Shown here: positions 5,367-6,391 of the stretch, piece by piece | Layout of the letters: each line of letters opens with the position of its first letter | Numbering within the stretch: position 1 is the stretch's first letter | NCBI GenBank assembly: GCA_018667995.1 | Contig: JABIQT010000364.1 | Coordinates: 1 to 6,391, forward strand | Reading direction: 5' to 3' | Source of the DNA: Candidatus Latescibacterota bacterium | GTDB taxonomy: Bacteria > JAAXHH01 > JABIQT01 | DNA length: 6,391 nucleotides | Program-made: the position numbers and the translations under genes | Notes under the pieces: model-generated | What the model saw: only the letters and a program-made list of their open reading frames with translations | Told to the model about the DNA's origin: nothing | Databases searched by the model: none

Positions 5367-6391
5367 CTAACTATAGATTGTCCGAAACTGAGTTCGGTTT
5401 TCTGAGGACGAGAGCACGTCCGTAGAGTCTACATACTGATCGATGCTGCCCAAATATGGAGGCAGGTCTCTAATTTCATCTGAAACGATGGTCTTCCTTA
5501 TGGCCTCGCAGAACCGATCAGCATGGATAACCAGGTACGGTCTATCGTGAAACGATGACACCTTCGTGGGTTGAGCCTCCGTTATTCCCAGTTCATTATG
5601 AAGCGTAGCCACCAATGAATAAGCAGTCGTGAGCTCCGATTCCCTTCTTTGCCAGTGGTCAGCATCCAGGATCCGGCCTAGAATCGGTTCGAGATTCCTG
5701 GCACATTTCAATTCTTTAAAGGCAGTTCCCAGCCACTTTATGTACGGTGGATGGGTGCGTTCCATCAGAAAACACAGATTCATTATGTCCACTACCAATC
5801 GAGCCGCGATAATGCGTGACCCGATTTCATCACCAACATCTCCTGTCCTGCCAACAAAGGGCTCTTCTTGGCAGATTCTCCGCCATTGAGAGGCAAGCAG
5901 ATATAACCATATGTCGTCTGGATAGTAGCTCAGCCGTTCTCGAAACGGGCCAATGGTCCTAAGCCCATCATGAAAAATGCGCCCTGAAGCGACAGTTCTG
6001 AGACATTGTGAAGGTGTAGTGAGCCATTCTGAGATAGACGGAATTTGATATGCCGCAAGATTGAGATAGCGTTCACTGAAGGAAGACAATGTCTGGATCA
6101 TGACAGCATGATTCACAGGCCCCGACTCGATCTGGGACATCCAGCCGCCATCTATCTCCAGGGCGGAGAAATTCGTCGGATACCCCAAGATCTGTACCGG
6201 TAACTTCGCGCGCAGCAGACAGTCCACCTCACCCTTTACCAAGGGGTAATCGGTATCGGACAGAAACAGCTGAATTCTCGGTCCCCAATGATGGTCCGTG
6301 GATCTCGGAGTGTCATAGCCAAGAACGTCCGAACCTTCATCCAGTCTCGCGGCCGAGTGAATGAGTGTAGGGAAATGCGCATCGAGCAAAG
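5367..6391 (-). CDS. DUF4037 domain protein, nucleotidyltransferase-like (5' end outside window)
   Basis: The frame is open to the window edge; about 340 residues are visible and the true start probably lies 10-25 codons further upstream. An in-frame TTG at 6389 is not needed as a start. The visible N-terminal part contains GSDVLGYDTPRSTDHHWGPR (residues 19-38 counted from that TTG), a Gly-Ser followed by an Asp-x-His pair that resembles the metal-binding segment of the nucleotidyltransferase fold. The second part has the DUF4037 block: WLYLLASQWRRICQEEPF (161-178), GRTGDVGDEIGSR (180-192) and LMERTHPPYIKWLGTAF (208-224). No signal peptide or membrane segment is seen, so it should be cytoplasmic. 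The family has no reaction that I can state. It ends 41 nt before the exporter start with no terminator between, so it may share the exporter's transcript, but nothing in it points to glycan synthesis. Confidence 0.9.
   Translation of the reverse strand, partial: LLDAHFPTLIHSAARLDEGSDVLGYDTPRSTDHHWGPRIQLFLSDTDYPLVKGEVDCLLRAKLPVQILGYPTNFSALEIDGGWMSQIESGPVNHAVMIQTLSSFSERYLNLAAYQIPSISEWLTTPSQCLRTVASGRIFHDGLRTIGPFRERLSYYPDDIWLYLLASQWRRICQEEPFVGRTGDVGDEIGSRIIAARLVVDIMNLCFLMERTHPPYIKWLGTAFKELKCARNLEPILGRILDADHWQRRESELTTAYSLVATLHNELGITEAQPTKVSSFHDRPYLVIHADRFCEAIRKTIVSDEIRDLPPYLGSIDQYVDSTDVLSSSENRTQFRTIYS

Noticed and set aside
1-6391. CRISPR array, tRNA/rRNA, insertion sequence, phage or defence system
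   Set aside because: I saw no regularly spaced repeats, no RNA gene signature, no transposase or integrase and no terminal inverted repeats; coding sequence fills nearly the whole window.

Overview
The window is a compact stretch of bacterial chromosome in which every supported gene lies on the minus strand. Reading in the direction of transcription (from position 6391 down to 1) there are seven genes, five complete and one cut at each window edge. In order they are: a DUF4037 nucleotidyltransferase-like protein (5' end outside the window), an MsbA-type ABC exporter, a GT9/heptosyltransferase-family glycosyltransferase, a RhlB/GT1-like glycosyltransferase, a short class I SAM-dependent methyltransferase, a DUF4212 symporter small subunit, and the first 34 codons of a sodium:solute symporter. 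Base composition is close to balanced. An MsbA-like exporter beside a GT9 enzyme points to a Gram-negative, LPS-making bacterium. I cannot name the phylum or species from this sequence.

Positions 6391-1114 hold the first block. The ABC exporter starts 41 nt after the DUF4037 stop, the GT9 gene overlaps the exporter's 3' end by 17 nt, and the RhlB-like gene starts 5 nt after the GT9 stop. This reads as one cell-envelope operon: two cytoplasmic glycosyltransferases that could build a lipid-linked saccharide, and an exporter that could flip the glycolipid across the inner membrane. The DUF4037 protein has no obvious place in that pathway.

Positions 1113-976 are the only sizeable gap (138 nt). 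It holds a very good minus-strand sigma70-type promoter (TTGACA, 17 nt spacer, TAAAAT) about 70 nt ahead of the methyltransferase, and no convincing intrinsic terminator. The methyltransferase, DUF4212 and symporter genes are then packed tightly (4-nt overlap, then 1-nt gap) and probably form a second transcription unit. DUF4212 and the symporter are a well-known pair that together form a sodium-coupled transporter. The methyltransferase resembles those of surface-glycan clusters and may be functionally tied to the upstream genes although it is transcribed with the symporter.

I found no RNA gene, mobile element, CRISPR array or long repeat. The window looks like ordinary envelope and transport genes. 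The points most worth checking are the RhlB-like enzyme in an exporter/GT9 context, the internal promoter, and the coupling of a methyltransferase to a symporter.
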